Shown one piece after another: positions 33,456 to 43,751 of a stretch of 64,000 bases of DNA. The stretch is from Arion vulgaris. Lineage: Eukaryota > Mollusca > Gastropoda > Stylommatophora > Arionidae. The stretch spans positions 18,904,817 to 18,968,816 of the forward strand of contig CM036755.1 of NCBI GenBank assembly GCA_020796225.1. Direction: 5' to 3'. Made by a program: the position numbers and the translations under genes. Numbering within the stretch: the stretch's first letter is position 1; each line of letters starts with the position of its first letter. Under the pieces are notes generated by a model. It did not search any database, had not been told where the DNA came from, and saw only the letters and a program-made list of their open reading frames with translations.

Positions 33456-34675
33456 TCTCAGCTATGCCAGTTCTTGTGTTGTTACAGCGTCACATTTTGC
33501 GATCTTGCCAAGGGATTCCCAGCACATGGTATCTATCTCAGCTATGCGAGTTCTTGTGTTGTTACAGCATCACATTTTGCGATATTGCCCAAGGGATTCC
33601 CAGCACATGGTATCTATCTCAGCTATGCGTGTTCTTGTGTTGTTACAGCATCACATTTTGCGATCTTGCCAAGGGATTCCCAGCACATGGTATCTATCTC
33701 AGCTATGCGTGTTCTTGTGTTGTTACAGCATCACATTTTGCGATATTGCCCAAGGGATTCCCAGCACATGGTATCTATCTCAGCTATGCGTGTTCTTGTG
33801 TTGTTACAGCATCACATTTTGCGATATTGCCCAAGGGATTCCCAGCACATGGTATCTATCTCAGCTATGCGTGTTCTTGTGTTGTTACAGCATCACATTT
33901 TGCGATATTGCCCAAGGGATTCCCAGCACATGGTATCTATCTCAGCTATGCGAGTTCTTGTGTTGTTACAGCATCACATTTTGCGATCTTGCCAAGGGAT
34001 TCCCAGCACATGGTATCTATCTCAGCTATGCGTGTTCTTGTGTTGTTACAGCATCACATTTTGCGATATTGCCCAAGGGATTCCCAGCACATGGTATCTA
34101 TCTCAGCTATGCGAGTTCTTGTGTTGTTACAGCATCACATTTTGCGATCTTACCAAGGGATTCCCAGCACATGGTGTCTACCTCAGCTATGCGTGTTCTT
34201 GTGTTGTTACAGCATCACATTTTGCGATATTGCCCAAGGGATTCCCAGCACATGGTATCTATCTCAGCTATGCGTGTTCTTGTGTTGTTACAGCATCACA
34301 TTTTGCGATATTGCCCAAGGGATTCCCAGCACATGGTGTCTATCTCAGCTATGCGTGTTCTTGTGTTGTTACAGCATCACATTTTGCGATCTTGCCAAGG
34401 GATTCCCAGCACATGGTGTCTATCTCAGCTATGCGTGTTCTTGTGTTGTTACAGCATCACATTTTGCGATATTGCCCAAGGGATTCCCAGCACATGGTAT
34501 CTATCTCAGCTATGCGTGTTCTTGTGTTGTTACAGCATCACATTTTGCGATATTGCCAAGGGATTCCCAGCACATGGTGTCTATCTCAGCTATGCGTGTT
34601 CTTGTGTTGTTACAGCATCACATTTTGCGATATTGCCCAAGGGATTCCCAGCACATGGTATCTATTTCGAAGCAT
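33456..34675. repeat. 80/81-bp minisatellite, about 15 copies, in intron 1
   Basis: The unit includes TCAGCTATGCGTGTTCTTGT, GTTGTTACAGCATCACATTT, TGCGATATTGCCCAAGGGAT and TCCCAGCACATGGTATCTAT. The TATTGCCC form is 81 bp; the CTTGCC form lacks one C (80 bp), so the frame shifts as units mix. Each copy carries TTCTTGTGTTGTTACAG, a fair 3' splice site. No exon is supported here. Confidence 0.95.
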
Positions 34676-35040
34676 TTTAGAGACACTTTAAAAAGTGTCT
34701 TTAAAGCGTTTTATTTTGTTCTCCAACTGATCGTCTGCCCCCTTCAAGCTCGCCATACATCAACCGTTTTTGGAAAGCTATCACTGAGTATAATATATTG
34801 TCACAGAATGCTCTGTGATATTCAGCCACACATAGTCTTGTATTAACCCGCCTGGATCTTATCAGCTCCAGCCTAAGGCCACAATTACTTCTTAGTCTGT
34901 TCAGGGTTTTACAGTTTCTCCGCTATTAAATTCGATCGATAAAGTTTCTCACTGTTTCTCCTTGTCCAGGGAGATAGAATGCCATGTTTAATCAAGAACT
35001 GTCTTTCAATATTAAGGGGCATTTATAAATCCGGTCTGCT
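34676..35040. other. Intron segment with a short hairpin
   Basis: GACACTTTAAAAAGTGTC at about 34681 is a perfect 8-bp-arm inverted repeat next to the array end. The rest is unrecognised. Confidence 0.35.
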
Positions 35041-35129
35041 TTCTTCACCAGTTCTAATGAGTATTAACTCTGAGTATCTCTCTAGCTATTTGACGTGGCT
35101 TACCAACTGTTATTGGTTACTAAACTGAC

Positions 35130-35420
35130 GTCATTGCACTCCGGGCAGACTCATAGGTGCTCAGTCTCCCCAATAGATATCGAAGAGTATGCATACTGAT
35201 GGTTCACGTGGCTCGCTGATTAAACACACTCCTCACTCTGCCCTCAGGCATCCAGTTCTACTTGTAACTCCAAACTGACTAAATCGCTGGATCGATTCAA
35301 CATCTATTTTAGTGTCCTCATCCAACAGGCAGTCGCGAAAAAAGACCGAAGAACAGTCCCTTTTTCCAACTTCAACACCCCAATAATCGATGATGTTGAT
35401 GGTAGCTTGTCCGCTCTTTC
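35130..35420 (-). mobile_element. LINE post-RNase H fragment, degenerate
   Basis: Minus strand reads NQRATTISMHTLRYLLG-like sequence, related to the tail after the RNase H domain at 7070-7160 (CATTGCACTCCGGGCAGACT matches inverted). Many stops. Confidence 0.45.
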
Positions 35421-35537
35421 ATTACAGCAAACACACGATGGTTACCAACTGTATCAACTTTAACAGTGCTAATGAGTATTAACTCTTAGTATCTGGGTAG
35501 CCATTTGACGTGGCTCACCAAATTGTATTAGCTTTAG

Positions 35538-35768
35538 CAGATTGACTTCATTGCACCGGGTTTTAACCCAAATGGCTCGGTCCCTCTCTGCAGAAATGGC
35601 TCACCACCTGCTGAGAGTATCGCGCAACGAAGAACTCCATTGCTCCGGCAATAATCCTAAGGATCTCTGAAAAACTTCACTCGTGGAAAGAACGTCGCGG
35701 TCCGGACTCGAACCCACGACCTTCGAAGCGCAAGGTAAGGGCTTAACCACTTAGTCACATAGACCACC
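35538..35768 (-). mobile_element. SINE family B
   Basis: Inverted complete copy; B-box GGTTCGAGTCCG read on the minus strand at about 35705. Confidence 0.75.
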
Positions 35769-35789
35769 TAACAGTTCTAATGAATATTT

Positions 35790-36046
35790 GCTTCTTCTTC
35801 TTCAAACGCTCCATATCGACCACTTGTCAATCATTATGTGTGATGTGTATGTTATCTGAGCCTAAGAGCGATTGCACGTTGTTTCAGTTATGCGCCTACA
35901 AGTAGGCCAGTACATTTCGATTTATGTGCTGCCTTTTATTTTTAGGGTAGCATCCTAGTACCTACATCAGTCGCCTCTTACGACATACACTGTAGGCTGC
36001 AGTGGTACTATTCTTTGCTTCCCTTGCGGGCCCCGCACCACACGGG
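35790..36046 (-). mobile_element. SINE family A, borders defined by its target
   Basis: Inverted copy from the GAA tail (CTTCTTCTTCTTC) to CCCGCACCACACGGGTGGT, inserted inside a ~65-bp repeat. It gives a full family-A length of about 257 bp and shows the head ACCCGTGTGGTGCGGGGCC. Confidence 0.8.
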
Positions 36047-36164
36047 TGGTATTAACTCCTAGTATCTGACTAGCCATTTGACATGCCTCACTAAACTGTA
36101 TTAATTTTAACCGTACTAAGGTGTTTAGCTTAGTTTAGTCGTCAGATCATCATCTCTGAACATG

Positions 36165-36285
36165 GAACCAATGTTGCCTAGGATACAAAGTTTGTACTTC
36201 GTGCAATGATATCTATGCAGACAGGGATGGAGCCATATGAGGTAATCCGGTGCAAAGAACTCAATCCTTCGGCTTTGGATCCTGT
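36165..36285 (+). mobile_element. SINE family B, 3' fragment
   Basis: GGATGGAGCCATATGAGGTA and CTCAATCCTTCGGCTTTGGA match the family-B end. It lies 70 bp before exon 2. Confidence 0.6.
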
Positions 36286-36353
36286 GATAGTTGATTAGAA
36301 TGAATGACAGATTTGACTGTGTTTAACCTGCTAAATGTGTTCTTCCATTGCAG

Positions 36354-36402
36354 TGAGGATATCACACAAACTGAGAAAGCCAAATTTGGAGAACTTTGCC
36401 AG
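36354..36402 (+). CDS. KIAA0513: KIAA0513-like protein, coding exon 2 (residues 456-472)
   Basis: A 49-bp exon after TTCTTCCATTGCAG. With the two carried bases it reads SEDITQTEKAKFGELCQ, matching the EDL-QEEKAKFG stretch of vertebrate KIAA0513. It ends CAG followed by GCGAGT: a GC donor instead of GT. No nearby GT keeps the frame, and exon 3 joins exactly in phase 0, so the GC-AG reading is well supported. A (GT)n tract begins about 25 bp into the intron. Confidence 0.9.
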
Positions 36403-36424
36403 GCGAGTCTTATCTTGTGTATAT

Positions 36425-36765
36425 CATTGTGTGTGTGTTAGTGTGTGTGTGTGTTTGTGTGTGTGTGTGTTTGTGTGTGTTAGTGTGTGTGTGTTAGTGT
36501 GTGTGCGTTTGTGTGTGTTAGTGTGTGTATGTATATCCGTGTGTGAAGTCAAATTAACGTAATGAACAATATATGTAGCAGCGGGTGTGTGTTAGTGTGT
36601 GTGTGTTAGTGTGTATGTGTGTGTGTGTTATTGTGTATGTCTGTGTGTGACGTCTCATTAACGCCATGAGCAATGTATGTAGCACTGTTTATGTGTGTGT
36701 GTGTGTGTGTATAAGTATGTGTGCGTGTATGTGTTAGTATGTGTGCGTATGTGTATTTGTCGTTG
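36425..36765. repeat. (GT)n microsatellite tracts
   Basis: Imperfect GTGTGTGT blocks with TTAG interruptions at 36430-36540, 36580-36650 and 36685-36760, just after the GC donor of exon 2. Confidence 0.95.
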
Positions 36766-36844
36766 TTTGTAATAGACAAGAAACCTTGAGAGAAACGAAC
36801 AATACAAACATGACGTAGACAATATTGTGAGAAGTTACGTTATG

Positions 36845-37095
36845 CGATCGACGTCATGGCACATTGCACATTCCCATGCGTGCTCTGTCCTCCGCTACAG
36901 CAGCCATCATAAAGTCCATTTGCTCACCGTATCCATAAGAGGTTGATTAGTATATCTTCTCTCTCTACCATGAAGACGACACTGTCTGGCATGGCCAAAC
37001 TGAACTCCTAAATCTCGTACTCGTTCAAGTCTAGACTCACCCATATCACATAAATGAGAGATTACCGCATTGATGACATCAGTTCTGTCCATACT
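36845..37095 (-). mobile_element. LINE post-RNase H fragment
   Basis: Minus strand: MDRTDVINAVISHLCDMGES, then RDLGVQFGHARQC and RERRYTNQPLMDTVSKWTL, very close to 11585-11760 on the plus strand. Same subfamily. Confidence 0.75.
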
Positions 37096-37390
37096 TCATT
37101 TTGAGAATTGCAACAGCAGACTAAATTGACGTATCCACTAAAAGGACTTTATCAAGTAACGAATACAAGTTACAACAAAAGTAAATAAAAATGACAATGG
37201 TTTTAACACACCCTCAGAAAACAATCAAACAATATAACCACACATGTACTTGACAGGAACCTATAGGGAAAGATAGGTGTCTGCATCCCTTCAATTTTCT
37301 GGAATATATGCATTAATGCATGCCCTCGTCTCTTGAAATAGGACACTGCCTCTGATCTTGTAAGAATTAAACTGCCACCAGTCAGTACTG
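37096..37390. other. Unannotated intron 2 segment
   Basis: AT-rich, no feature. Confidence 0.35.
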
Positions 37391-39358
37391 GCTAGACTGT
37401 CTCTGATCTTGTGAGAATTGAACTATCACCAAACAGACAGTACTGCGAGATTGTCTCTGATCTTGTGAGAATCGAACTATCACCAAACAGACAGTACTGG
37501 CTAGACTGTCTCTGATCTTGTAAGAATCGAACTATCACCAAACAGTCAGTACTGCGAGACTGTCTCTGATCTTGTAAGAATCGAACTATCACCAAACAGT
37601 CAGTACTGCGAGACTGTCTCTGATCTTGTGAGAATCGAACTATCACCAAACAGACAGTACTGCGAGACTGTATCTGATCTTGTAAGAATCGAACTATCAC
37701 CAAACAGTCAGTACTGCGAGACTGTCTCTGATCTTGTAAGAATCGAACTATCACCAAACAGTCAGTACTGCGAGACTGTCTCTGATCTTGTAAGAATCGA
37801 ACTATCACCAAACAGACAGTACTGCGAGACTGTCTCTGATCTTGTAAGAATCGAACTATCACCAAATAGTCAGTACTGCGAGACTGTCTCTGATCTTGTA
37901 AGAATCGAACTATCACCAAACAGTCAGTACTGCAAGACTGTCTCTGATCTTGTAAGAATCGAACTATCACCAAACAGTCAGTACTGCGAGACTGTCTCTG
38001 ATCTTGTAAGAATCGAACTATCACCAAATAGTCAGTACTGCGAGACTGTCTCTGATCTTGTGAGAATCGAACTATCACCAAACAGTCAGTACTGCGAGAC
38101 TGTCTCTGATCTTGTAAGAATCGAACTATCACCAAACAGACAGTACTACGAGACTGTCTCTGATCTTGTAAGAATCGAACTATCACCAAACAGACAGTAC
38201 TACGAGACTGTCTGATCTTGTAAGAATCGAACTATCACCAAACAGACAGTACTGCGAGACTGTCTCTGATCTTGTAAGAATCGAACTATCACCAAACAGT
38301 CAGTACTGCGAGACTGTCTCTGATCTTGTAAGAATCGAACTATCACCAAACAGTCAGTACTGCGAGACTGACTCTGATCTTGTAAGAATCAAACTATCAC
38401 CAAACAGTCAGTACTGCGAGACTGTCTCTGATCTTGTGAGAATCGAACTATCACCAAACAGTCAGTACTGCGAGACTGTCTCTGATCTTGTAAGAATCGA
38501 ACTATCACCAAACAGACAGTACTGCGAGACTGTCTCTGATCTTGTAAGAATCGAACTATCACCAAACAGTCAGTACTGCGAGACTGTCTCTGATCTTGTA
38601 AGAATCGAACTATCACCAAACAGTCAGTACTGCGAGACTGTCTCTGATCTTGTAAGAATCGAACTATCACCAAACAGTCAGTACTGCGAGACTGTCTCTG
38701 ATCTTGTAAGAATCGAACTATCACCAAACAGTCAGTACTGCAAGACTGTCTCTGATCTTGTAAGAATCGAACTATCACCAAACAGTCAGTACTGCGAGAC
38801 TGTCTCTGATCTTGTAAGAATCGAACTATCACCAAACAGACAGTACTGCGAGACTGTCTCTGATCTTGTAAGAATCGAACTATCACCAAACAGTCAGTAC
38901 TGCGAGACTGTCTCTGATCTTGTAAGAATCGAACTATCACCAAACAGACAGTACTGCGAGACTGTCTCTGATCTTGTAAGAATCGAACTATCACCAAACA
39001 GACAGTACTGCGAGACTGACTCTGATCTTGTAAGAATCGAACTATCACCAAACAGTCAGTACTGCGAGACTGTCTCTGATCTTGTAAGAATCGAACTATC
39101 ACCAAACAGTCAGTACTGCGAGACTGTCTCTGATCTTGTAAGAATCGAACTATCACCAAACAGACAGTACTGCGAGACTGACTCTGATCTTGTAAGAATC
39201 GAACTATCACCAAACAGTCAGTACTGCGAGACTGTCTGATCTTGTAAGAATCGAACTATCACCAAACAGACAGTACTGCGAGACTGTCTCTGATCTTGTA
39301 AGAATCGAACTATCACCAGACAGTACTGCGAGACTGTCTCTGATCTTGTGAGAATTGA
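37391..39358. repeat. 54-bp minisatellite, about 36 copies, in intron 2
   Basis: The unit TCTCTGATCTTGTAAGAATC plus GAACTATCACCAAACAGTCA and GTACTGCGAGACTG varies little (GTCAG/GACAG, GTAAG/GTGAG, GTCTC/ACTC). A 2-bp loss near 38210 and another near 39235 reset the frame, giving separate open-frame blocks on both strands. Each unit carries TTGTAAGAAT, a moderate donor-like site. Confidence 0.96.
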
Positions 39359-39414
39359 GCTTCTATCAGCATAGCTTTCCGAATCATAGAGACCCGCAAG
39401 CTTCCCATCACCAC

Positions 39415-39595
39415 ACAGTGTTCATTTTCATAGTTGGATTGTACAGTGTTCATTTTCATAGTTGGATTGTACAGTGTTCATTTTCATAGTTGGATTGTTC
39501 AGCGTCCATTTTCATAGTTGGATTGTACAGTGTTCATTTTCATAGTTGGATTGTTCAGTGTTCATTTTCATAGTTGGATTGTTGATTGTTCATTA
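39415..39595. repeat. 28-bp tandem repeat, about 6-7 copies
   Basis: Units of AGTGTTCATTTTCATAGTTG plus GATTGTAC or GATTGTTC. Confidence 0.92.
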
Positions 39596-39599
39596 GAGG

Positions 39600-39930
39600 T
39601 TCATCTTCATCAGACATGGCCATAATTGCTCCGATCTCTCCCAAGCATGTATCTCAGTGTGTTTAGATTAATAACTCCCTTTCTGTGTTGATTGATGTAT
39701 CTACTGGGGTTTCTCTTGTGGTTTACCCGTCTTGTCCCACCTATCGGTATTCACAACTTGTGCAACCGAGATAGAGAATACCCTTTATCTTCTTCGTTGA
39801 AATCTTCAGAGCGTATGTTTTCTCTTAGAGCGTTGATGATGTCGCTTTGGTCCATAGAAGACCCATTCTTGATCGCTGCCTTTCACCCAAGAATGGCTTG
39901 GGACAAAGATGAATGTATGTGTCTGGATTA
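39600..39930 (-). mobile_element. LINE RNase H fragment, degenerate
   Basis: Minus strand begins THTFIFVPSHSWVKGSDQE, a decayed form of the TFIFVPGHAEIRGTERAD block at 15598, and continues to the GGAGCAATTATGGCCATGTC end. Confidence 0.6.
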
Positions 39931-39984
39931 TCGCATTTTGTATTAATTGCATCATCGTTGAATATCTACGTTTGCTAAGGCGGA

Positions 39985-40660
39985 CATGCTACGTCTTTGG
40001 TGTGGGATAATATTTCAGTAGGAGAATGTATTTCTTCCTATCCATGTCATTGCATTGCACATCGTCTGACAAATACACCGGAAGTTTTAACGAGTTGTCT
40101 TCTCTTAACCAACATTCAAATTGCAGAACTAGATTTTGGGCGTCTTCTTCTTTTGTCGTCACACTGTTCCGGGTTGTTGCACAGTATCGTGGTTCTCTGT
40201 TTTTGTCTTGCGCTGCTTTGGTGGCTTGGGTGGTTGTTAGCTTCGCTCTTTGACAGGATTCTGCTATGCCATCTAACCATCCTTTTCGTGGTCTTCCTCT
40301 TGCCTTCTTTCCCGATGTTCTGCTGTAGAAGAATGTATACAGTAGAGTTTGGCCGCATTCTTATTAAGTGGCCAAATCACTTCATTCTTTGTTTCTCAAT
40401 GTAATTCAAGCAGGTTCTGTGCCAACTTTATTTCTTATGCTGATGTTAGTGACTGTCTTTTCTGGTGTTGTTTGTGACTTTTCGCAAGTACCGTATTTCA
40501 CATGTATTTTTTTTTTTTTGTGACTGTGCTTTGTTCATTGTCCATATTTGGCTCTGGTAACACAAAGTAGGTATGAACATGCTGTTGATCATCTGTTGTT
40601 TAGCTGTCAGTGAGATTTTTGGGTGCCTTAACAATGAGGCTATAATAGCTGGTAGGTTAC
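39985..40660 (-). mobile_element. LINE reverse-transcriptase C-terminal region
   Basis: Minus strand: LRHPKISLTAKQQMINSMFI, then CEIRYLRKVTNNTRKD, then RMRPNSTVYILLQQNIGKEG and a 3' tail with CAACCCGGAACAGTGTGACG. This is the same subfamily as 52110-52615 on the plus strand, in opposite orientation within one gene. Confidence 0.8.
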
Positions 40661-41480
40661 TGGTAGGATATTGGGTGTTATTTCTGCAAATGACTATTTA
40701 GACTTCCATACATTTTCACAGAGCGGAATTAGTCTAAATTTAGCACAATTGAGTTATAAATACCTTTTTTTATTGTCCACTCTTGTTTGTAAAATGTGCT
40801 GTGTTGACATGTGTATGCTAGAGCTGTCAATCGATAGACATTGCGTCTCTGCTAGAGCGAGCTAGCACGGTGGAAGCGGTTCTCAACTTGGGGTAAACTG
40901 GGGTTTTCATTGATGAAATTTGTGGTGATGGGGATGTTTCTGGTGTTGCTTTGAGGATGAATGTAGTGATGATGAGGATGTTGTTAATAATGGTTGGGTT
41001 TTGGTAGTTATACCAACTACACAATTTCTTGTAGCATTTTCCAACATTAATGTATCTCTCTCTCTCTCGATCGTTCTTTTTGGCTATTTTGATTCATTTT
41101 TGGCCATTCTTATTATGATACATAAACAGCCCTTGCCAAGTACATTCTTATTATGACAGCCCTTGCCAAGAACGTCTTTTTACGTCACATCTTCAGCACC
41201 ATTTAGAGCTCTGGTGCTTATCCTTCGGCGATGTGTCTGATTTCAACCAGCGTTTACTGTGTTCGCTCTCCGTCAGCCTTTGACTGTCCCCAGTCGACCT
41301 GCAAGGCAGCAGGTTGCTATTTTCTTTTAGAGTAACGACCCTTAGACGACCTACCCTCCCGGGTTGTTGAGCGTCATCTGCCCAGGTTACCGGTCTTTTT
41401 TGGACTACTTGATTTTCCTACCGTCCAGTTTTTATGTACGGTTTGCTCCGCTAGACTTTGATTGTCCCCAATCAAACTAC
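40661..41480. other. Intron 2 spacer
   Basis: AGCGGTTCTCAACTTGGGG at about 40877 resembles a hAT-type end; a (TC)n tract lies near 41055. ACAGCCCTTGCCAAG occurs twice (41128, 41158), and CTTTGACTGTCCCCAGTC/CTTTGATTGTCCCCAATC is a diverged pair at 41278 and 41457. No exon supported. Confidence 0.3.
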
Positions 41481-41489
41481 AAGGCAGTA

Positions 41490-41600
41490 GTAACCTTAGG
41501 ATATGAAGTCACTTTATATTATTAAATACTAGTATGTAGGAGGTAGAAGGAAAAATTGCTTTCCTCACCTGTGAAAAGTCGAGTGGGGGATTGAACTCAC
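41490..41600 (-). mobile_element. Possible SINE family F fragment
   Basis: CCTTAGGATATGAAGTC and TAGTATGTAGGAGGTAGAAG pair with 61787-61850. A GTTCAATCCC B-box reads on the minus strand near 41590. Confidence 0.5.
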
Positions 41601-41601
41601 G

Positions 41602-41850
41602 GTGTCTCATTGGTGAAGTGGTTAAAGCGTTTGCCTGTAGTACTGAAGGTTGTGGGCTTGAATCCGGACCGAGACACGTGTGAAATTTTTTCATTAGATT
41701 GCTAGGATTGTTGTCGGAGCTACAGAGTTCGTGCTTTGTGCTACGCTCTTGGCAGATGGTATACCATCTCTGCCGACATGGACGGAGCCATATGAAGAAA
41801 CCCGGCGCAATGAAGTCAATTCTTCACCTTTGGATTCTTTTTTTAAACTC
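41602..41850 (+). mobile_element. SINE family B
   Basis: tRNA-like head TTGGTGAAGTGGTTAAAGCG, B-box GCTTGAATCCGG at about 41655, end CAATGAAGTCAATTCTTC. Confidence 0.75.
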
Positions 41851-41934
41851 AAAACTTTCTTGTGCCCGATTTACTATGTGAACGCTTATGTATTACGATA
41901 ATCTGTCCCTCTTTGAAGGAGATCATATAATATT

Positions 41935-42210
41935 ATTGTGGTGGTGATAATGGTCGTGGTTGTGGTAGTAATGTTGGTGCTGTAGTGCAGCTGGTAGTGA
42001 GGATAGTGGTAGTGAAGTTGGTAGTTGTGACAGTCATGAGGATGGTGGTGATAATGTGGTGGATGATGGTGATGCGAATGGTGGTAATGAGGATGGTCAT
42101 TTATCTTACGTTGATGCTGATTATGATTGTAATGTCTGTAATCAAGATAAGGCTGACAGTGGTGATGATGATTAAGATGTTGGTAGTGGTTAATGTTGCA
42201 GATTGATGAT
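41935..42210. repeat. GTGGT/GATG low-complexity tract
   Basis: Purine-rich GTGGTGATGATGG-type simple sequence just before exon 3. Minus-strand His-rich open frames here are artefacts. Confidence 0.85.
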
Positions 42211-42252
42211 GTTACCACAATGACAATCAATCACATTGTTTTTATTTTCCAG

Positions 42253-42297
42253 CAATTTCCTGGCCGGCTATGGTTCTCCAGATACGTCAGCTCACAG
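42253..42297 (+). CDS. KIAA0513: KIAA0513-like protein, coding exon 3 (residues 473-487)
   Basis: A 45-bp exon between TTTTATTTTCCAG and GTAATG, phase 0 at both ends, encoding QFPGRLWFSRYVSSQ. It aligns with the G-R-WFARYVSAQ block of vertebrate KIAA0513. Confidence 0.92.
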
Positions 42298-42457
42298 GTA
42301 ATGTGTACAGAACAATAGACAATGGTACTGACACGGAACAATAGACACTAAGACTGACAATCGTAGATAGGCATATTAACTATATGAAATTAAATTGAAA
42401 ACCGCGGCATATCCTTTACAGGACGTAGCCATCAACCACAGTAAACGAGTTGTGGAT

Positions 42458-42610
42458 TTTCTAGGCACCACTTATACGTTCAGTAGTTTGATTGAGGCTG
42501 TGTTGATCTGAGTCGTTACGGTTGGAAAAATATTACACGCTCACTGTGGATTGAACCTGGACCCCTAGCATAAGAAGCGAGCTCACTAACAACTACGCTG
42601 CTCCGGCTCA
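42458..42610 (-). mobile_element. SINE family E, 5' part
   Basis: Inverted head with B-box GGTTCAATCC (about 42550) and GTTGTTAGTGAGCTCGC. Confidence 0.65.
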
Positions 42611-42617
42611 GACTTTA

Positions 42618-42770
42618 TAAATGAGAATGCTAAGAATCCCATGGACTTCTAAAATGACTAATGTTGATGTGTCGAAAGAGGACAAGATACAGAGATAACT
42701 TATTATCGATATTAAAAAAACAGTAATTATTTTTCTGGCATATCATGAGTAAAATGTGGTTTAGAACACA
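42618..42770 (+). mobile_element. LINE reverse-transcriptase tail remnant
   Basis: Short LRIPWTSKMTN-like reading with CTAATGTTGATGTG, similar to the decayed fragment at 48860-48900. Confidence 0.4.
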
Positions 42771-42771
42771 G

Positions 42772-43018
42772 TGTGACAACAATCTGGCAGTTTTAAGAAA
42801 TTTGCTTTGCGTTCTGAAGGAAGTGGGTTCGAATCCGGACACCGTTCAGGTCACAAGCGCATTTTTTCAGAACTCTATTATTGTTGCCGAAGCTACAGAG
42901 TTTGTGCTTTGTGCAATACTCTCAGCAGGTGGTGGACCATTTATGCGGAGAGGGACCGAGCCATATGGGGCAAACCCCTGTCAGTCCTTCAGCTTTGGAC
43001 ACTACCTCTGGGTATAAA
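42772..43018 (+). mobile_element. SINE family B
   Basis: B-box GGTTCGAATCCGG at 42827; core TTGTTGCCGAAGCTACAGAG; end near GTCAGTCCTTCAGCTTTGGA. Confidence 0.75.
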
Positions 43019-43029
43019 AAATTTATGGC

Positions 43030-43670
43030 CAAAAAAAAAAGTGACGTAGAGGTTAAGTGTTCCAATGGTACTCAGTTTGCTCCCTCGTGGAGCCTTCGGA
43101 ATATTTTTCCAGAGATCCCTGCTCTCAGTGTAGGTGATATCGAGTTCCTAGTCCTATTGTAGACGGACAATAAAATGTAGATCCTGTGTTTAAGTTTAGC
43201 ACTTTAACCCTTTAGCTGCTAAGGACGTATATATACGTTTTCTCCATTCACTTCTAAAGACGCATTAACACGTCTGTTATTATCTCTCCTCTGTGGGCTA
43301 AAGACGTGTTAACACGTTACACATTGCTACTGTCACTGCTATAAGCGTACATTCATATTTGTGACCTAGAAACAAAGAGTAACTATTTTTAGCTCAGCCT
43401 TCAGAAAATATGTAGCAGCGAAAGTTAAAGAACCCTTGACAGCTCAAAATAGAGAACAGCAGGCTGAAAAGCCGCAGTCCGGGCAAAATTCATTTGTAAG
43501 ATTAAAAAATAAAATTCCTACGAATTATTTTTAAGAGCTTCTAAATTACATCGAGACCCTCGTAGGTGCTATGGAGCTCATGCATTGCAGCTGGGGTCTT
43601 CCTGTGTAAGAAAGAGATCGGAGCACACGTGCTTGCTCACCAAAGTACAATGATGATGGTCCAATCAATC
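43030..43670 (+). mobile_element. SINE family C interrupted by a MITE
   Basis: Family-C sequence from GACGTAGAGGTTAAGTG to GAGCACTTTAA-type sequence at 43207, resuming at 43425 with TTAAAGAACCCTTGACAGC and ending GTACAATGATGATGG. A 217-bp element plus a TTAA duplication separates the halves. Confidence 0.8.
43204..43428. mobile_element. TTAA-flanked piggyBac-like MITE
   Basis: TTAA at 43204-43207 and 43425-43428 flank a 217-bp insert. It starts CCCTTTAGCTGCTA and ends TAGCAGCGAAAG, imperfect inverted repeats. TTAA targets and CCCTTT-type ends are typical of the piggyBac superfamily (established knowledge). The interior holds palindromic blocks such as ACGTATATATACGT and GACGTGTTAACACGT. The unoccupied SINE copy at 26265 shows the single TTAA, so duplication on insertion is directly visible. 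No coding capacity. Confidence 0.8.
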
Positions 43671-43751
43671 AACCAAGAAGAAGAAAATCAATTAAATTAT
43701 CTTGTTTTGTTAATCTGATCTGATTTGATTTTGTTTCCGTGTATATTCCAG

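Larger units (their letters stand above)
35050..36110. repeat. Three copies of a ~65-bp direct repeat, split by SINEs
   Basis: TTCTAATGAGTATTAACTC...AGCTATTTGACGTGGCT occurs at about 35053, 35467 and 35773. The third copy is interrupted by a family-A SINE (35790-36046) and resumes at GTATTAACTCCTAG. The uninterrupted copies give the SINE borders to within a few bases. Confidence 0.8.

Noticed and set aside
33296..34846. Three overlapping ORFs of 423-516 codons
   Set aside because: The 80/81-bp array is open in all three frames; the mix of unit lengths argues against selection for a protein.
37391..39358. CRISPR array
   Set aside because: Units are contiguous 54-mers with no unique spacers, in a eukaryotic intron.
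41886..42230. His-rich protein on the minus strand
   Set aside because: Simple GTGGT/GATG tract.
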